The notes under the pieces: model-generated
Databases searched by the model: none
What the model saw: the letters and a program-made list of their open reading frames with translations, nothing else
Told to the model about the DNA's origin: nothing
Made by a program: the position numbers and the translations under genes
From: Ruania zhangjianzhongii
GTDB taxonomy: Bacteria > Actinomycetota > Actinomycetes > Actinomycetales > Beutenbergiaceae
Reading direction: 5' to 3'
Assembly (NCBI RefSeq): GCF_008000995.1
Contig: NZ_CP042828.1
Span: 4,826,882 to 4,890,881, forward strand
Length of the DNA stretch: 64,000 nucleotides
Shown: piece by piece, positions 32,776 through 42,890 of the stretch
Layout: every line of letters begins with the position of its first letter
How positions within the stretch are numbered: position 1 is the first letter of the stretch

Positions 32776-33148
32776 GGCGCACACTCTCCAGGAACTCGCG
32801 ATGCGCGCGTTCGAATCGGGGTCGCTCGTCGAAGTAGATCTTCCGCGTCATCGCCTCCCACCGGACTCGGGCGACAGCGTCTGCCTCGAACAGCAGACGC
32901 CCGGTCGCCGCGATCCGGCCGGCGATCTCCAGCGGAGCAGTATCGAGGACGAGGAGGTCCACAGAGCGGGGTAGGACCAGGTCTGAAGCGAGCAGATCCT
33001 CGCGCGCGAAGAAGGCCGCGACGTCGACATCCGCACCAGCTGCGGCGTAGCCGCTGGCTTGACTACCGTGCAGGTAGGCGAACTGCGCGCGATGGGCTCG
33101 CAACTCCTCGACCGCTTCGGCGATCGCAGCCCGCACACTCGCGTCCAT
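32768..33148 (-). CDS. mntA: MntA-family antitoxin (minimal nucleotidyltransferase)
   Basis: 126-residue MNT-domain protein. GSQASGYAAAGADVD gives the complete GSX10DXD active-site motif (near residues 29-43), needed to transfer AMP from ATP to the HepT tyrosine. It is followed by the VDLLVLDTAP strand. It is located immediately upstream of hepT in one operon, antitoxin first. Not to be confused with the manganese transporter genes of similar name; mntH above is unrelated. Confidence 0.9.
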   Translation of the reverse strand: MDASVRAAIAEAVEELRAHRAQFAYLHGSQASGYAAAGADVDVAAFFAREDLLASDLVLPRSVDLLVLDTAPLEIAGRIAATGRLLFEADAVARVRWEAMTRKIYFDERPRFERAHREFLESVRHG

Positions 33149-33238
33149 GCGCTCAGTCTCGCACTATCGCCCCACATTCGGCGGTACGCACGCAAGGTCG
33201 GACCGCGCCGGGCTGCCCAGCGGTGCCCGCGCTGCCGA

Positions 33239-33898
33239 TCAGCCTCCCGCCCGGACCAACCCGGTCTCGTAGGCGAGCACCACCAGTCCGGCGCGGTCGC
33301 GCACTCCGGTGCGGGCGAGCAGCCGGCTCACGTAGGTGCGTGCCGTGGCGGGGCTCAGGTACAGCTCGACGGCGATCTCGTCGTTGGTCAGTCCTCGGCC
33401 GACCGCAGTGAGCACCTCGATCTCCCGCTCGGAGAGCACGGACAGCCGCTCGGGGTCCACCTGGGGTTCGCGATGGGAGGTGGCGGACCGGATCAGGGTG
33501 CGTAACGCCGTCGGGGAGAACATCGGCTCCCCGGCCGCCACGGCGCGGATGGAGCTGCGCAACTGGTCCGGGGAGACGTCCTTGAGCAGGTAGCCGGAGG
33601 CGCCGGCGCGGATCGCCTCGAGGATCTCGGCATCCTCGTCGAAGGTGGTGAGGATGACCACCCGGACGTGGTCGAGCTCGGGGTCGGCGCAGATCGCCTC
33701 GGTAGCGTCGATCCCATTCATCTCCGGCATCCGCAGGTCCATCAGCACCACGTCCGGGCGGGTGCGACGCACCTCAGCGACCCCGGCCCGCCCGGTGCCG
33801 GCCTCGGCGACCACCTCGATATCGCCGTCGTGGCTGGCCAGGGCGGTCAGCCCGGTGCGCACCACGGCCGAGTCGTCCACCAGCGCGAGGGTGATCAT
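33239..33898 (-). CDS. NarL/FixJ-type response regulator
   Basis: 219 residues. Receiver: DD8-9, phospho-Asp in VVLMDLRMPEMNG, switch Thr in LTTFDED and Lys in LLKDV. LuxR HTH at about 155-210 (LSEREIEVLTAVGRGLTNDEI, ATARTYVSRLLARTGV). It overlaps the sensor gene by ATGA (33895-33898). Since the sensor reading frame is disrupted, this regulator may be an orphan or be driven by another kinase or acetyl phosphate. Confidence 0.94.
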   Translation of the reverse strand: MITLALVDDSAVVRTGLTALASHDGDIEVVAEAGTGRAGVAEVRRTRPDVVLMDLRMPEMNGIDATEAICADPELDHVRVVILTTFDEDAEILEAIRAGASGYLLKDVSPDQLRSSIRAVAAGEPMFSPTALRTLIRSATSHREPQVDPERLSVLSEREIEVLTAVGRGLTNDEIAVELYLSPATARTYVSRLLARTGVRDRAGLVVLAYETGLVRAGG

Positions 33899-35018
33899 GC
33901 CCCGAGCCTGCCAGGAAGGTCAGCCTGCACCAGATAGCCCCCGCCGGTCTGGGCACCCGCGCGCACGGTCCCGCCGAGCAGTCGGGCCCGCTCCACCATG
34001 CCGGTGATGCCGTGCCCGGCCGGCGCGTCACCGCCGCGACCGTCGTCGCGCACCTCGATCCGGAGCCGCTCACCCTCGAGCACGAGCCGCACCTGCACAG
34101 CGCTCGCCCCGGAGTGCCGGAGCACATTGGTCAGCGCCTCCTGCACGATCCGGTACCCGGCGGCCTCGATCGGAGCAGAGAGCCCGCCCTCGGCCACTGC
34201 CTGCTCCAGCTCGACGGCGATCCCCGCCTCCCGGATCGAGGTCACCAGGGCGCCCAGCCCGGCAAGGCCCGGGGAGGGCGCTGACGGTCCGGCGTCGCTG
34301 CGCAGCACCCGCACGGTGCCGCGCAGCTCCCCCAGGGCTGGCGAGGTGGCCGACTGGATCGCTCCGATCGCACGGCGAGCGGCGCCGTCGTCGTGCCCGA
34401 TCGCCTCCTCGGCCACGTGCGCGTGCACGGACACCACCGAGAGCGTGTGGCCGATCACGTCATGCAGGTCGCGAGCGAGCTGGACCCGTTCGTCCTGGGC
34501 GTGCTCACGTGCCTGCCGGACGGCGGCCTCGGCGGTGAGCGCCGTGATTCGTTCCGCCTGCGCCCGCGCCTCCCGGCGCAGCCGCACGCTCACGCCGAGG
34601 GCGATGGCGGCGGCGATCAGGGCGACGTTGGTGATCAGCTCGTAGGAGACGAGGTAGGCGGTCGGCAGGCCCTCGTGCACCCGGAAGTAGGAGGCCACCG
34701 CGGTGAGGACGCCGCCGCCGAACTGCGGCGAGGGTGCGGGCCTGCTCCGCGCAGGAGTACAGCGCCGCCACTGCCGGCAGTGCGATACCGATCGGCGGGT
34801 AGTCCAGGGCGTAGTAGGCGAAGATCCCAAGCACGGTCAGGGTGAGGACGAGCCGCGGCGCGTACCGGCGCCAGAGGATGACCAGACCGAAGGCGAGCGC
34901 GAACAGGTACGCCCACGGGGACTGCGGGACCTCACGCTGCCAGTCGGCGGCGATCACCACGGCCACCCCGAGCGCGATCCCCGGCGCCGAGCAGCACGTC
35001 CGTCACGCGTGGGTTCAC
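33895..35018 (-). pseudogene. Sensor histidine kinase (HisKA_3) with two +1 frameshifts
   Basis: The C-terminal part (frame open from about 34730 to 33895) is a good NarL-type kinase: DERVQLARDLHDVIGHTLSVV with the phospho-His, AAGYRIVQEALTNVLRHSG (N box) and AGHGITGMVERARLLGG (G box). The TM N-terminus is read in two other frames. From the GTG at 35018 the frame gives VTDVLLGA; one extra base in the CCCC run at 34979-34982 shifts it to ALGVAVVIAADWQREV. A second extra base near 34721-34722 shifts EQARTLAAV into GGGVLTAVASYF. Removing one base at each place restores one continuous protein of about 373 residues. Either a decayed gene or two sequencing errors. Confidence 0.75.
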
Positions 35019-35024
35019 ACCGGC

Positions 35025-35030
35025 AGCCTA
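35025..35030 (-). promoter_or_regulatory. Leaderless -10 box of the frameshifted kinase
   Basis: The minus strand reads TAGGCT, six bases, then GTG at 35018. It supports 35018 as the original start of the broken kinase gene. Confidence 0.5.
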
Positions 35031-35073
35031 CGGAGCCGGCCTCAGATTGGGTATCGACCCCCGGAGCAAACCC

Positions 35074-35130
35074 GGGTCGCTCCGGGGCGACAGCGCGGGT
35101 CGCTTCGGGGCGACAGCGCGGGTCGCTCCC
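35074..35130. repeat. 23-bp tandem repeat, two full copies and a partial
   Basis: The unit CGGGTCGCTCCGGGGCGACA plus GCG runs 35074-35096, is repeated with one change at 35097-35119, and restarts at 35120. Each unit contains a small inverted repeat (GTCGC/GCGAC). It lies between divergent genes. Confidence 0.75.
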
Positions 35131-35205
35131 GTTCGACCCGCAGGTCCTCCCGCCGCGACCCGGATCGACCACACCGGGTGGATGTGCCGGCAGGTCCGGG
35201 ATTCC

Positions 35206-35211
35206 TAGCGT
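35206..35211 (+). promoter_or_regulatory. Leaderless -10 box of the Pro-rich membrane protein
   Basis: TAGCGT, seven bases, then ATG at 35219. Confidence 0.5.
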
Positions 35212-35218
35212 CGAGGAC

Positions 35219-35710
35219 ATGCACACACCACCCCCACCCCCGCCGCCCGGCGGCCCCTCCCCAGCACCTCGCGATCCACACCGGCCGCAGGCCAGAGGGC
35301 CCGTCCCGCCGGCTGCTCAGCACCCCCGGCCGCCGATCGTCTGGCAGGCGGTGTTCGGCCTGGGCGCGCTGATGCTGCTCTGGCCCTTGACCAGCCTCAC
35401 CGGGGTGGCCGACCTGATCGGCGCACCAGCGCGGGCGATCGCAGTGATGGCAGTCATCGGTGCCGCGTGCGTGGGTGTGGTGGGTCTGGGCGGACTGCCC
35501 CGGCCGATCCTGACCCTCGTGCTGACGGGAATGGCCGGCGGCGGTTATCTGCTCCTGGCCGACCTGTTCGTCGGGATGGGTGTCGCCGGTGGCGTCAGCG
35601 CTCTTGCGGTGCCGTTCGTCCTGCTGGAGCTGATCGGCGGCGGTGCACTCTGGGGCGGGCTCGCCGGGTTGGTGGCGGCCGGAGTGCAGAAGCTGCGAGG
35701 AGTGCGCTGA
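35219..35710 (+). CDS. Small Pro-rich membrane protein of unknown function
   Basis: 163 residues: a disordered Pro-rich N-terminus (HTPPPPPPPGGPSPAPRDP, about 1-40) followed by four hydrophobic helices (about 43-65, 70-95, 98-120, 125-155). No family recognised. It is leaderless by its TAGCGT -10, and its stop overlaps the multicopper oxidase start (TGATG), so the two are coupled; it may help insert or accompany the oxidase. Confidence 0.7.
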   Translation: MHTPPPPPPPGGPSPAPRDPHRPQARGPVPPAAQHPRPPIVWQAVFGLGALMLLWPLTSLTGVADLIGAPARAIAVMAVIGAACVGVVGLGGLPRPILTLVLTGMAGGGYLLLADLFVGMGVAGGVSALAVPFVLLELIGGGALWGGLAGLVAAGVQKLRGVR

Positions 35711-37281
35711 TGGCGAGGAGCCGCAGCGAGGCGCCACAGCCTTCATCGCCGAGTGACCGAATGACCGGGCTGACCGGGCTGACCGGGCTGACCCGGCGCC
35801 GGCTGCTGCTGCTCGGCGGAGCCGGGCTGGCCGGGGCGGGCGTGGCCGTACTGGCCGGCTGCTCGACGGCGAGCACCAGCAGCGTGAGCGAACCGGAGGA
35901 GTTCGACACCCCGCTGCCGATCCCTCCGCTGGCGGAGAGCCGGTGGGAGGCCGGGACGCGCACGTTCTCGTTGCGCGCCCAGGAGGGCAGCTGGCAGTTC
36001 CAGCCCGGCGCGCACGGCGCCAGCACGTGGGGGTTCAACGGCCCCTACGGCGGACCCACGTTACGGGCGAACGTCGGGGAGCGAGTCGCTGTGGAGGTCG
36101 GCAACGACCTGCCGGAGGCCACCAGCACGCACTGGCACGGGATGCACCTGCCGGCGGAGATGGATGGTGGCCCGCACCAGATGGTCGAACCGGGGGATAC
36201 CTGGCGCGCAGAGTGGGTGATCGGGCAGGCGCCGTGCACGCTCTGGTACCACCCGCATCCGCACGGGCAGACCGAGCGTCACGTCTACCGCGGGCTGGCG
36301 GGGATGTTCTGGCTGGACGACCCGCAGGACCCGGTGACGCAGGCTCTCCCGCACACCTACGCCGTCGACGATGTGCCGGTGATCATCGGCGACAAGACCT
36401 TCGATGACCAGGGCGAGCTGGTGATCGACGATGGTGGCAACGAGGTCGGTCTGCTCGGCGACGTCGTCACCGTCAACGGGGTAGCCGGTGCCCGGCTGGA
36501 GGTGACCACCACACTGGTGCGGTTGCGGATCCTGAACGCCTCGACGGCTCGCATCTACTCCCTCGGCATTGCCGACCGATCGATGCTGATGATCGCTTCG
36601 GACGGCGGCCTGTTGCGGTCTCCGCTCGAGCTCGAGCGGGTGCGGCTCTCCCCGGGCGAACGGGCCGAGGTGCTGGTGGCGCTGGACCCCGGCGACGATG
36701 TCCGGCTGCACTCCTTCGAACCGGAGCTGGGGTCCGTGGCGGCACCGTTCGCCGTGGGTGCGAACGACTCCTTCGACGTGCTCCGGCTGGTCGCCGCCGA
36801 CGAGCTGGCCGCCTCGGCGGAGGTACCCGAGCAGCTCGCCTCGTTCGGCCTGGATGCCGCGGCGGTGGGCCCCCGGCGGCGGTTCGAACTGGAGGACCGG
36901 GAGATCAACGGTGCACGGATGGACATGGCCCGGATCGACGAGACGGTCGAGCTCGGCGACACCGAGATGTGGACCGTGGTCAACCGGAACCTCTTCCCAC
37001 ACAATTTCCATGTGCACGATGTGCAGTTCGAGGTGCGCAGCATCGACGGCGAGCCGCCCCCGCCGGAGCTCGCCGGCCGGAAGGACACCGTGTACCTGGA
37101 GCCACAGCGCGAGTACGAGCTGCTGATGCAGTTCATCGACTACACCGACCCGCAGATGCCGTACATGTACCACTGCCACCTGCTCCGGCACGAGGACGAA
37201 GGGATGATGGGCCAGTTCGTGGTGGTCCAACCCGGTGAGCGGGCTGACCCGTCGATGATCAGCGGCCACGGCGGGCACTAA
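35710..37281 (+). CDS. Exported multicopper oxidase (CueO/FtsP-like, laccase family)
   Basis: 523 residues. A Tat-type signal (LTRRRLLLLGG, about 28-38) ends in the lipobox VLAGC (Cys51), so it is likely a Tat lipoprotein. All four copper-ligand segments are present: THWHGMH, WYHPHPHGQT, HNFHVHD and YHCHLLRHEDEGMM (HCHxxxHxxxxM), giving type 1, 2 and 3 copper sites. It would oxidise Cu(I), Fe(II), Mn(II) or phenolics at the cell surface. Just before the signal, three tandem 9-bp repeats encode TGLTGLTGL; M18 after the first 17 residues is an alternative start. Confidence 0.92.
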   Translation: MARSRSEAPQPSSPSDRMTGLTGLTGLTRRRLLLLGGAGLAGAGVAVLAGCSTASTSSVSEPEEFDTPLPIPPLAESRWEAGTRTFSLRAQEGSWQFQPGAHGASTWGFNGPYGGPTLRANVGERVAVEVGNDLPEATSTHWHGMHLPAEMDGGPHQMVEPGDTWRAEWVIGQAPCTLWYHPHPHGQTERHVYRGLAGMFWLDDPQDPVTQALPHTYAVDDVPVIIGDKTFDDQGELVIDDGGNEVGLLGDVVTVNGVAGARLEVTTTLVRLRILNASTARIYSLGIADRSMLMIASDGGLLRSPLELERVRLSPGERAEVLVALDPGDDVRLHSFEPELGSVAAPFAVGANDSFDVLRLVAADELAASAEVPEQLASFGLDAAAVGPRRRFELEDREINGARMDMARIDETVELGDTEMWTVVNRNLFPHNFHVHDVQFEVRSIDGEPPPPELAGRKDTVYLEPQREYELLMQFIDYTDPQMPYMYHCHLLRHEDEGMMGQFVVVQPGERADPSMISGHGGH

Positions 37282-37351
37282 CAGCAGTCGCGAGCGCTCC
37301 CTCGTGCGAGGTGAATCGTCGCGAAAGCCGCGCAGGCGAGCGTTCGCGATC

Positions 37352-37377
37352 CCTGACCAGTCGCGAGCCTGGTCAGG
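37352..37377. terminator. Hairpin between the multicopper oxidase and sufE
   Basis: CCTGACCAG (37352-37360) pairs with CTGGTCAGG (37369-37377), 8-base loop, between convergent genes; it overlaps the last bases of sufE. Confidence 0.6.
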
Positions 37378-37840
37378 CCGCGGACTTCTCCCGGACCTGG
37401 CGCTGGATCCGGCCGAGCATCCCACCCATGCCGCGCAGCCGCAGCGGGCTGACCGCCTGCGCCAGGCCGAGCCGGTCGGAGATGTCCCCCGGCACAGCGA
37501 GTACCTCGGCCGCGGTGAGCCCGTCCAGGCCTTCCTGGAGGATCCCGGCGAAACCGCGGGTGGTCGGCGCCTCGGCGGGGGCGGAGAAGATCAGGTGCAC
37601 CACTGACTCTTCACCCACGCCGGCGGCGTCGTCGATCTCGGCGATCAGGAAGATCGGCGACTGACACTCCGGCACCGGCTCGAGCAGCTCCGGGTGTTCG
37701 GCATAGCGCTCCGGGAGGTCCGGCAGACCCTGACTGAACTCCAGCAGCAGCTGCAGCCGGTCCGGCTGGGACAAGGCGTTGAAGTCGTCGACGATCGTGG
37801 CCAGCGCGTCCGGGAGATCCGCAGTGGCTCCGGCAGTCAT
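37373..37840 (-). CDS. sufE: SufE-family cysteine-desulfurase activator
   Basis: 155 residues. SufE accepts persulfide sulfur from a SufS-type cysteine desulfurase; the acceptor is Cys59 in [10 protein letters not shown]. Family motifs [32 protein letters not shown] and [24 protein letters not shown] are present. It overlaps the upstream rhodanese gene by ATGA, a pairing seen in many actinobacteria and suggesting a sulfur-relay unit. Confidence 0.93.
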   Translation of the reverse strand: MTAGATADLPDALATIVDDFNALSQPDRLQLLLEFSQGLPDLPERYAEHPELLEPVPECQSPIFLIAEIDDAAGVGEESVVHLIFSAPAEAPTTRGFAGILQEGLDGLTAAEVLAVPGDISDRLGLAQAVSPLRLRGMGGMLGRIQRQVREKSAA

Positions 37841-38736
37841 CGAGAGGGCACCTCTCCGGGTTCGCTACCCACGGCGATCGGGACGCGGACCGAGTTCCCC
37901 CACTCAGTCCACGAGCCATCGTAGTTCTTGACGTCCTCGAAGCCGAGCAGGTGCTCCAGCACGAACCAGGTGTGGCTAGAGCGCTCCCCGATCCGGCAGT
38001 AGGCGATCACCGGCTCCTCGGCATCCAACCCCTTCTCCTGCCGGTAGATCTCCTCCAGCTCGCCGCGGGACCGGAACGTGCCGTCCTCGTTCGCGGCGCG
38101 GGCCCAAGGCACCGACTGCGCTCCGGGGATGTGCCCACCGCGGACCGTGCCCTCCTCGGGATAGTCCGGCATGTGCGTGCGCTCTCCGGTGTACTCCGGC
38201 AGCGAGCGCACGTCCACCAGCTGACCGCCGAGGAAGGCCACCACGTCCTCCTTGAAGGCGCGCAGCGTGGTGTCGTCGCGCTCGACCACCGGGTACTCGG
38301 TAGGTGCCGGGGTGGGCGCTTCTGTGGTGAACTCGCGGCCTTCGGCCACCCACAGCGCCCGACCGCCGTCGAGCAGACGGACATCCTCGTGACCGAAGAG
38401 CGCGAACACCCAGAGCGCATAGGCCGCCCACCAGTTGTTCTTGTCGCCATAGATCACCACCGTGTCCGTGCGCGCGATCCCCTTGGCAGACATCAGCTGG
38501 GCGAACCCCGCACCATCCACGTAGTCCCGGGTGACCGGGTCGTTCAGCTCGGTGTGCCAGTCGACCTTGACGGCGCCCGGGATGTGCCCTGTCTCGTACA
38601 GCAGGACATCCTCGTCGCTCTCCACCACCACCAGGCCGTCACTGCCGAGGTGCTCGGCGAGCCAGGCGGTGCTGACCAGGCGCTCAGGGTTGGCATAGGC
38701 GGCGAACTTCGGGTTGTCGTCATAGGGCAGCGGCAT
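37837..38736 (-). CDS. Tandem-rhodanese sulfurtransferase (SseA-type)
   Basis: 299 residues, two rhodanese domains (about 20-135 and 165-290). The first is catalytically silent ([11 protein letters not shown], no Cys); the second has the active Cys in [16 protein letters not shown], a CRxGxRS loop as in thiosulfate sulfurtransferases. Cytosolic; moves sulfur from thiosulfate or 3-mercaptopyruvate. The ATG at 38736 follows GAGGGAGGA. The in-frame extension to 38844 lacks a ribosome-binding site. Coupled to sufE. Confidence 0.93.
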   Translation of the reverse strand: MPLPYDDNPKFAAYANPERLVSTAWLAEHLGSDGLVVVESDEDVLLYETGHIPGAVKVDWHTELNDPVTRDYVDGAGFAQLMSAKGIARTDTVVIYGDKNNWWAAYALWVFALFGHEDVRLLDGGRALWVAEGREFTTEAPTPAPTEYPVVERDDTTLRAFKEDVVAFLGGQLVDVRSLPEYTGERTHMPDYPEEGTVRGGHIPGAQSVPWARAANEDGTFRSRGELEEIYRQEKGLDAEEPVIAYCRIGERSSHTWFVLEHLLGFEDVKNYDGSWTEWGNSVRVPIAVGSEPGEVPSR

Positions 38737-38849
38737 GGGGGTCCTCCCTCGAGGCGGATCGGGCACTACCTCGATGGTCTCACCTGGATGGCACCGGGCT
38801 GACCTTCCGTCCCGCCAGTCCACACTCTGGTCGGTGCGGCACACCTTCC

Positions 38850-40190
38850 TCAGCCGCCTCGGCGACTGTGCCGAGACGGTGGCTGCTGTGGGTCGATCAG
38901 ACCGGTCTCTTCGTCCACGTCCCCGATGTCGGTACCTGCGGTGTCCGCCTGACCGTCCTGGTTCATATCTGCCGAGCGAGCGCGGCTGGCGTCCCAGCGC
39001 AGCATGATCGCGGCGAGCAGCGCGGCCAGCACGGAGGCGATGAGAATCGCTGCTTTAGCTCCGCTGATGTGCGTCTCGTCGGTGAAGGACAGCTCGGCAA
39101 TCAGCAGGGCCACGGTGAAGCCGATCCCGGCGAGCAGACCCACGGGCAGCAGGTCACGCACCCCGATCCGGTCCGGCAGACGCAGCGGAGAGAGCCGGGT
39201 GACCAGGAAGGTGACGCCCAGCACGCCGACGACCTTACCGAGCACCAGTCCGAGCACGATCGCCGGCACCACCGGCTGGGCGAGCACGGCCGCGATCCCC
39301 TCGCCGCCCACCAGCGAGACCCCGGCGGAGAAGAAGGCGAACACCGGGAGCGCGATCCCGGCGGAGATCGGCTTGACCCGGTCCTCGAGCTGGTGCGTGC
39401 GGCTGTGCTGCTCGCCGTGGCGGAGCAGCGCCGGAACAGTCAGCCCGAGGAGCACGCCGGCGATAGTGGCGTGGATACCGGCCTCGTGCATGAGCGCCCA
39501 GGCGAGCAGCGCCAGCGGCAGCAGCAGCCACCAGCGCATCCTGCGCATCCGCACCAACACCGCAAAGACGGCGATGACCACCAGCGAGGCAGCCAGATAC
39601 TGCAGCTTGAGCTCGTCGGTGTAGAAGATCGCGATCACCACGATGGCGAGGAGATCGTCCATCACGGCGAGGGTGAGCAGAAAGGTACGGATCGCCGTCG
39701 GCAACCCGCGGCCGAACACCGCGAGCACGGCGAGGGCGAACGCAATGTCTGTGGCGGCGGGGATCGCCCACCCGCTGAGCGCGGCGGGCTCACCGGCGAG
39801 GACCACTACCGCGGCATAGATCCCGGCCGGAACGGCCATCCCACCGACCGCCGCGAGTATCGGCACTCCTGCCTGTTTCACGTCCCGCAGACCGCCGGCC
39901 ACGAACTCGTGCTTGAGCTCGATGCCGACGACGAAGAAGAAGATCGCGAGCAGGCCGTCGGCTGCCCACGTGCCGAGGGAGAGGTCCAGGTGCAGTGCCG
40001 CCGGCCCGAGCACCGTCTCGGTGAGGGCGCTGTAGGCGTCCCGGATCGGGGAGTTCGCCCAGATGAGCGCGATTGCCGCAGCCCCGATGAGGAGCATGCC
40101 TCCGGTGGTTTCCCGGGTGACCCAGGCTCCGAGCCGCGCCCGAGGAGACAGACGCGGGGCGGGAGACGGCGGTTCGTGGTGGTTGGTCAT
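38850..40190 (-). CDS. nhaA: Na+/H+ antiporter NhaA
   Basis: 446 residues, 12 TM helices. The ion-binding Asp pair is in [19 protein letters not shown] (near residue 165), with NSPIRDAY after helix 1, [13 protein letters not shown] and [13 protein letters not shown] (helix 4, with the conserved Thr-Asp). It exports Na+ in exchange for protons. The C-terminal 45 residues are acidic and disordered. RBS GGAG before ATG. Together with the BCCT carrier in this window it suggests adaptation to salt. Confidence 0.95.
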   Translation of the reverse strand: MTNHHEPPSPAPRLSPRARLGAWVTRETTGGMLLIGAAAIALIWANSPIRDAYSALTETVLGPAALHLDLSLGTWAADGLLAIFFFVVGIELKHEFVAGGLRDVKQAGVPILAAVGGMAVPAGIYAAVVVLAGEPAALSGWAIPAATDIAFALAVLAVFGRGLPTAIRTFLLTLAVMDDLLAIVVIAIFYTDELKLQYLAASLVVIAVFAVLVRMRRMRWWLLLPLALLAWALMHEAGIHATIAGVLLGLTVPALLRHGEQHSRTHQLEDRVKPISAGIALPVFAFFSAGVSLVGGEGIAAVLAQPVVPAIVLGLVLGKVVGVLGVTFLVTRLSPLRLPDRIGVRDLLPVGLLAGIGFTVALLIAELSFTDETHISGAKAAILIASVLAALLAAIMLRWDASRARSADMNQDGQADTAGTDIGDVDEETGLIDPQQPPSRHSRRGG

Positions 40191-40410
40191 CAGACTCCAG
40201 GGCGTTCATCGAGCACGTTGCTCATCGCACAACCGCGCACACTGGCACGGCTGCCGCCGACCAGACTTCCCGGCACACCACCGATCAGCCTAACGTCACT
40301 CGTTCCCGGAGGCCGCCCTGGCACCTGTGGTGGTACCGCCGCGCGCTGCCCTGGTGCTGTGCTGGCGCATCGGCACGGTCACCGGCGAATCGGCGGCACG
40401 GTTCTGGGCG

Positions 40411-42006
40411 TCACCCGCTGAGCAGGTCGCGACGGCGGAGCGTGGCAAACCCGAACAGCACCAGCACAGTGGCTGCCGCGGCGAGTAGCAGGTAGGTCAG
40501 CACGGTCGGCTGGTAGTAGGGGCTGATCGCGCCGAAGGGTGACACGGCCCGGTAGAGGCTGTCGGGCAGGCCGGCCTTGACGGCCAGCTCCGCGACGATG
40601 CCGAGGGTGAGGGCGAACCAGCCGGCGATCGGGGCGATGCGTGCGTGCAGACCGAACGCTGCGAAAGTCACGGCGATGATCACCCAGACGGCCGGCACCA
40701 GCGGCATGGTCCACGACAGTGCGCGCCACAGCTGGCCGGTGCCGCCCGTGCCGATCGAGCCGCCGAGCCCGAGCCCCAAGCCCAGGGCCAGCTGCAGCAG
40801 CACGGGAGTCATCAGGGCTACCGCGAGTCTGCTTGCCGCCCAGTGCGCCCTGGTGAGGGGAACGCTCAGCAGAGTGGCGGCCACACCCCCGGACTCCTCG
40901 CGGTGCAGCCGAAGCGTGGCCAGCACTGCTGGTATCGCGGCGATCAGTACGAAGACGAAGACCACGTAGACGAAGAACGCGTCGGCCGGGTCTTCGACTC
41001 GCATGGCGGCCGCCCACTCACGTACCCAGGCCAGATCGGCGTACTCGGCCATCGCGCGGGACCCGGCAGCACCCATCGCGAGACCCAACGCGAACAGCCC
41101 GCCGGTCCAGGCGACCAGCTCCGATCGCTGCAGTCGCAGGGCCAGCCGGAACGGGCCACGCAGCGATGGGGTCGCCGTCGCTCGGCCTGGGCGCGCGGCG
41201 AAGACCGCACCGCCGACATCGCGGCGGGCCGAGCACGCGAACGCCAGCGCGACCAGCGCGCCGGTCAGCAGGAGGGCGAGCAGCAGCGGCCACCAGCGCG
41301 TCCCAGCGAACGGTCGTACCTGCTCCAACCATGCGTTGGGGATCACCCAGCTCAGCCAGGACAGAGAGTCACCGGCGAGATCGGCGACACCACGCAGGTA
41401 GTGCATCGCGAAGAAGACGAGGAACGCACCCAGACCTGCAAGCCCCGGACGCTCGGTGAGCTGTGCCGCGACCGCAGCCAGTGCCGCCGAGACCACGATC
41501 GCCCCACCCCCGACCGCTCCGACGGCAGCCGAGCCGGTGACCGGCAGACCGATCCCGACGAGTCCCAGCCCGATGAGACCTGCGACGAGGACCCCGGCCG
41601 CCAGCGTCACCGTCAACGCCGCCGCCAGCGGCGCGTGCCGACCGACCCCTGTGGAACCGAGGAGTTCGCGCCGTCCGGTGCTCTCCTCCCCCCGGGTGTG
41701 GCGCGCCACCAGGAGGGCGGCGCCCAGTGCGCCCACCAGCGTGGTCACCGCGAAGGTCTGCTGCGCAGTGAGTGCAGCGATCGAGGACCCGAACGCCTGG
41801 CTCTGGAAGAGGACGAACATCGGTACGGCCTCGATCTGATCCAGCCTGTCCTGCCGGGCAGCCGCCGTCGAGTAGGTGCTCTGCACCGCCGAGGCGGCAC
41901 CGAGCGCGCTCGCGAGGGTGAGAATCAACCAGACCGGGATGAGGGCCCGATCCCGTCGCACGATCAGTCGCATCAGGCCGGGCGTCCCGGTGAGCTGGGT
42001 GGCCAT
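40411..42006 (-). CDS. ABC-2-type exporter permease (two-half, antibiotic-exporter-like)
   Basis: 531 residues with about 12 TM helices in two similar halves, the TetR-linked actinobacterial exporter permease type. Each half has a helix-rich pattern ending in [20 protein letters not shown] and [19 protein letters not shown]. The ATG at 42006 lies inside the 3' end of the ATPase gene (34-bp overlap), so both are coupled. Substrate unknown, probably a hydrophobic drug or secondary metabolite. Confidence 0.88.
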   Translation of the reverse strand: MATQLTGTPGLMRLIVRRDRALIPVWLILTLASALGAASAVQSTYSTAAARQDRLDQIEAVPMFVLFQSQAFGSSIAALTAQQTFAVTTLVGALGAALLVARHTRGEESTGRRELLGSTGVGRHAPLAAALTVTLAAGVLVAGLIGLGLVGIGLPVTGSAAVGAVGGGAIVVSAALAAVAAQLTERPGLAGLGAFLVFFAMHYLRGVADLAGDSLSWLSWVIPNAWLEQVRPFAGTRWWPLLLALLLTGALVALAFACSARRDVGGAVFAARPGRATATPSLRGPFRLALRLQRSELVAWTGGLFALGLAMGAAGSRAMAEYADLAWVREWAAAMRVEDPADAFFVYVVFVFVLIAAIPAVLATLRLHREESGGVAATLLSVPLTRAHWAASRLAVALMTPVLLQLALGLGLGLGGSIGTGGTGQLWRALSWTMPLVPAVWVIIAVTFAAFGLHARIAPIAGWFALTLGIVAELAVKAGLPDSLYRAVSPFGAISPYYQPTVLTYLLLAAAATVLVLFGFATLRRRDLLSG

Positions 42007-42890
42007 CGCACCCCCTCGTAGTGCCGGAGGAACAACTCCTCGAGCGTGGGTGGCGCAATGACGAGCCGGCGCGTACCGATGCTGGCGATCCGGGCCAGCA
42101 GTGGGTCGAGCCACTCGGTGTCGACCTCGCACCGGAAGGTGTCGCCGTTGATGTCGGCGTCGTGAACGCCATCCAGACGCATCAGCGGGCCAGGGTCACC
42201 GACCAGCTCAGCATCGACGACCGTCCGGGTGAGGTGTCGAAGGGCGGCGAGAGAACCGGATTCGGCAACGCTGCCCTGCCGAACGATGGTGACCTGGTCA
42301 CAGATCGCCTCGACCTCGCCCAGGATGTGGCTGGACAACAGCACCGTGCACCCCTCGGCAGCTGCATCGGCGACACACGATCGAAAGACCTCCTCCATCA
42401 GTGGGTCCAGTCCCGCCGTCGGCTCGTCGAGGATCAGCAGTTCGACGTCCGCAGCCAGGGCGGCAACGAGCGCGACCTTCTGACGGTTGCCGGTCGAGTA
42501 GCTTCGGCACTTCTTGGTCGGATCGAGCTGAAACTGCTCGATCAAACGGTTCTTGCGGGCAGGATCGACGCCGCCTCGCATCCGGGTCAGCACATCGATC
42601 ACCTCACCGCCGGTCAGGTTGGGCCACAGCGCGACGTCGCCAGGCACGTACGCGAGGTTCTCGTGCAGCGTGGGGTCGGACCACGGATCTCTGCCCAGCA
42701 CCTCGACTCGGCCTGAGTCGGCACGCATCTGCCCGAGCAGGATCCGGAGCGTGGTCGACTTACCGGCACCATTCGGACCGAGGAAGCCGTGCACCTGTCC
42801 GCGTTCGACGGTGAGACCGAGACCGTCCAGTGCTCGGGTCCGGCCGAATGTCTTGACGAGGTTCTCGATTCGGACGGCCTTATTCGTCAT
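41973..42890 (-). CDS. ABC exporter ATP-binding protein
   Basis: 305 residues. Walker [12 protein letters not shown]-loop region [11 protein letters not shown], signature [14 protein letters not shown] (STGNRQ in place of LSGGQ), Walker [13 protein letters not shown] and H-loop LLSSHIL are complete. A C-terminal accessory part (about 220-305) ends in [14 protein letters not shown], usual for drug-exporter ATPases. The start overlaps the TetR stop by 11 bp and the end overlaps the permease. Confidence 0.93.
   Translation of the reverse strand: MTNKAVRIENLVKTFGRTRALDGLGLTVERGQVHGFLGPNGAGKSTTLRILLGQMRADSGRVEVLGRDPWSDPTLHENLAYVPGDVALWPNLTGGEVIDVLTRMRGGVDPARKNRLIEQFQLDPTKKCRSYSTGNRQKVALVAALAADVELLILDEPTAGLDPLMEEVFRSCVADAAAEGCTVLLSSHILGEVEAICDQVTIVRQGSVAESGSLAALRHLTRTVVDAELVGDPGPLMRLDGVHDADINGDTFRCEVDTEWLDPLLARIASIGTRRLVIAPPTLEELFLRHYEGVRWPPSSPGRPA

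Noticed and set aside
34505-34966. Treating the first part of the second sensor kinase as a separate small membrane protein gene
   Set aside because: Its end turns into Arg/Pro-rich nonsense exactly where the kinase sequence continues in the next frame, and the start region continues upstream in a third frame; a frameshifted single gene explains all three pieces.
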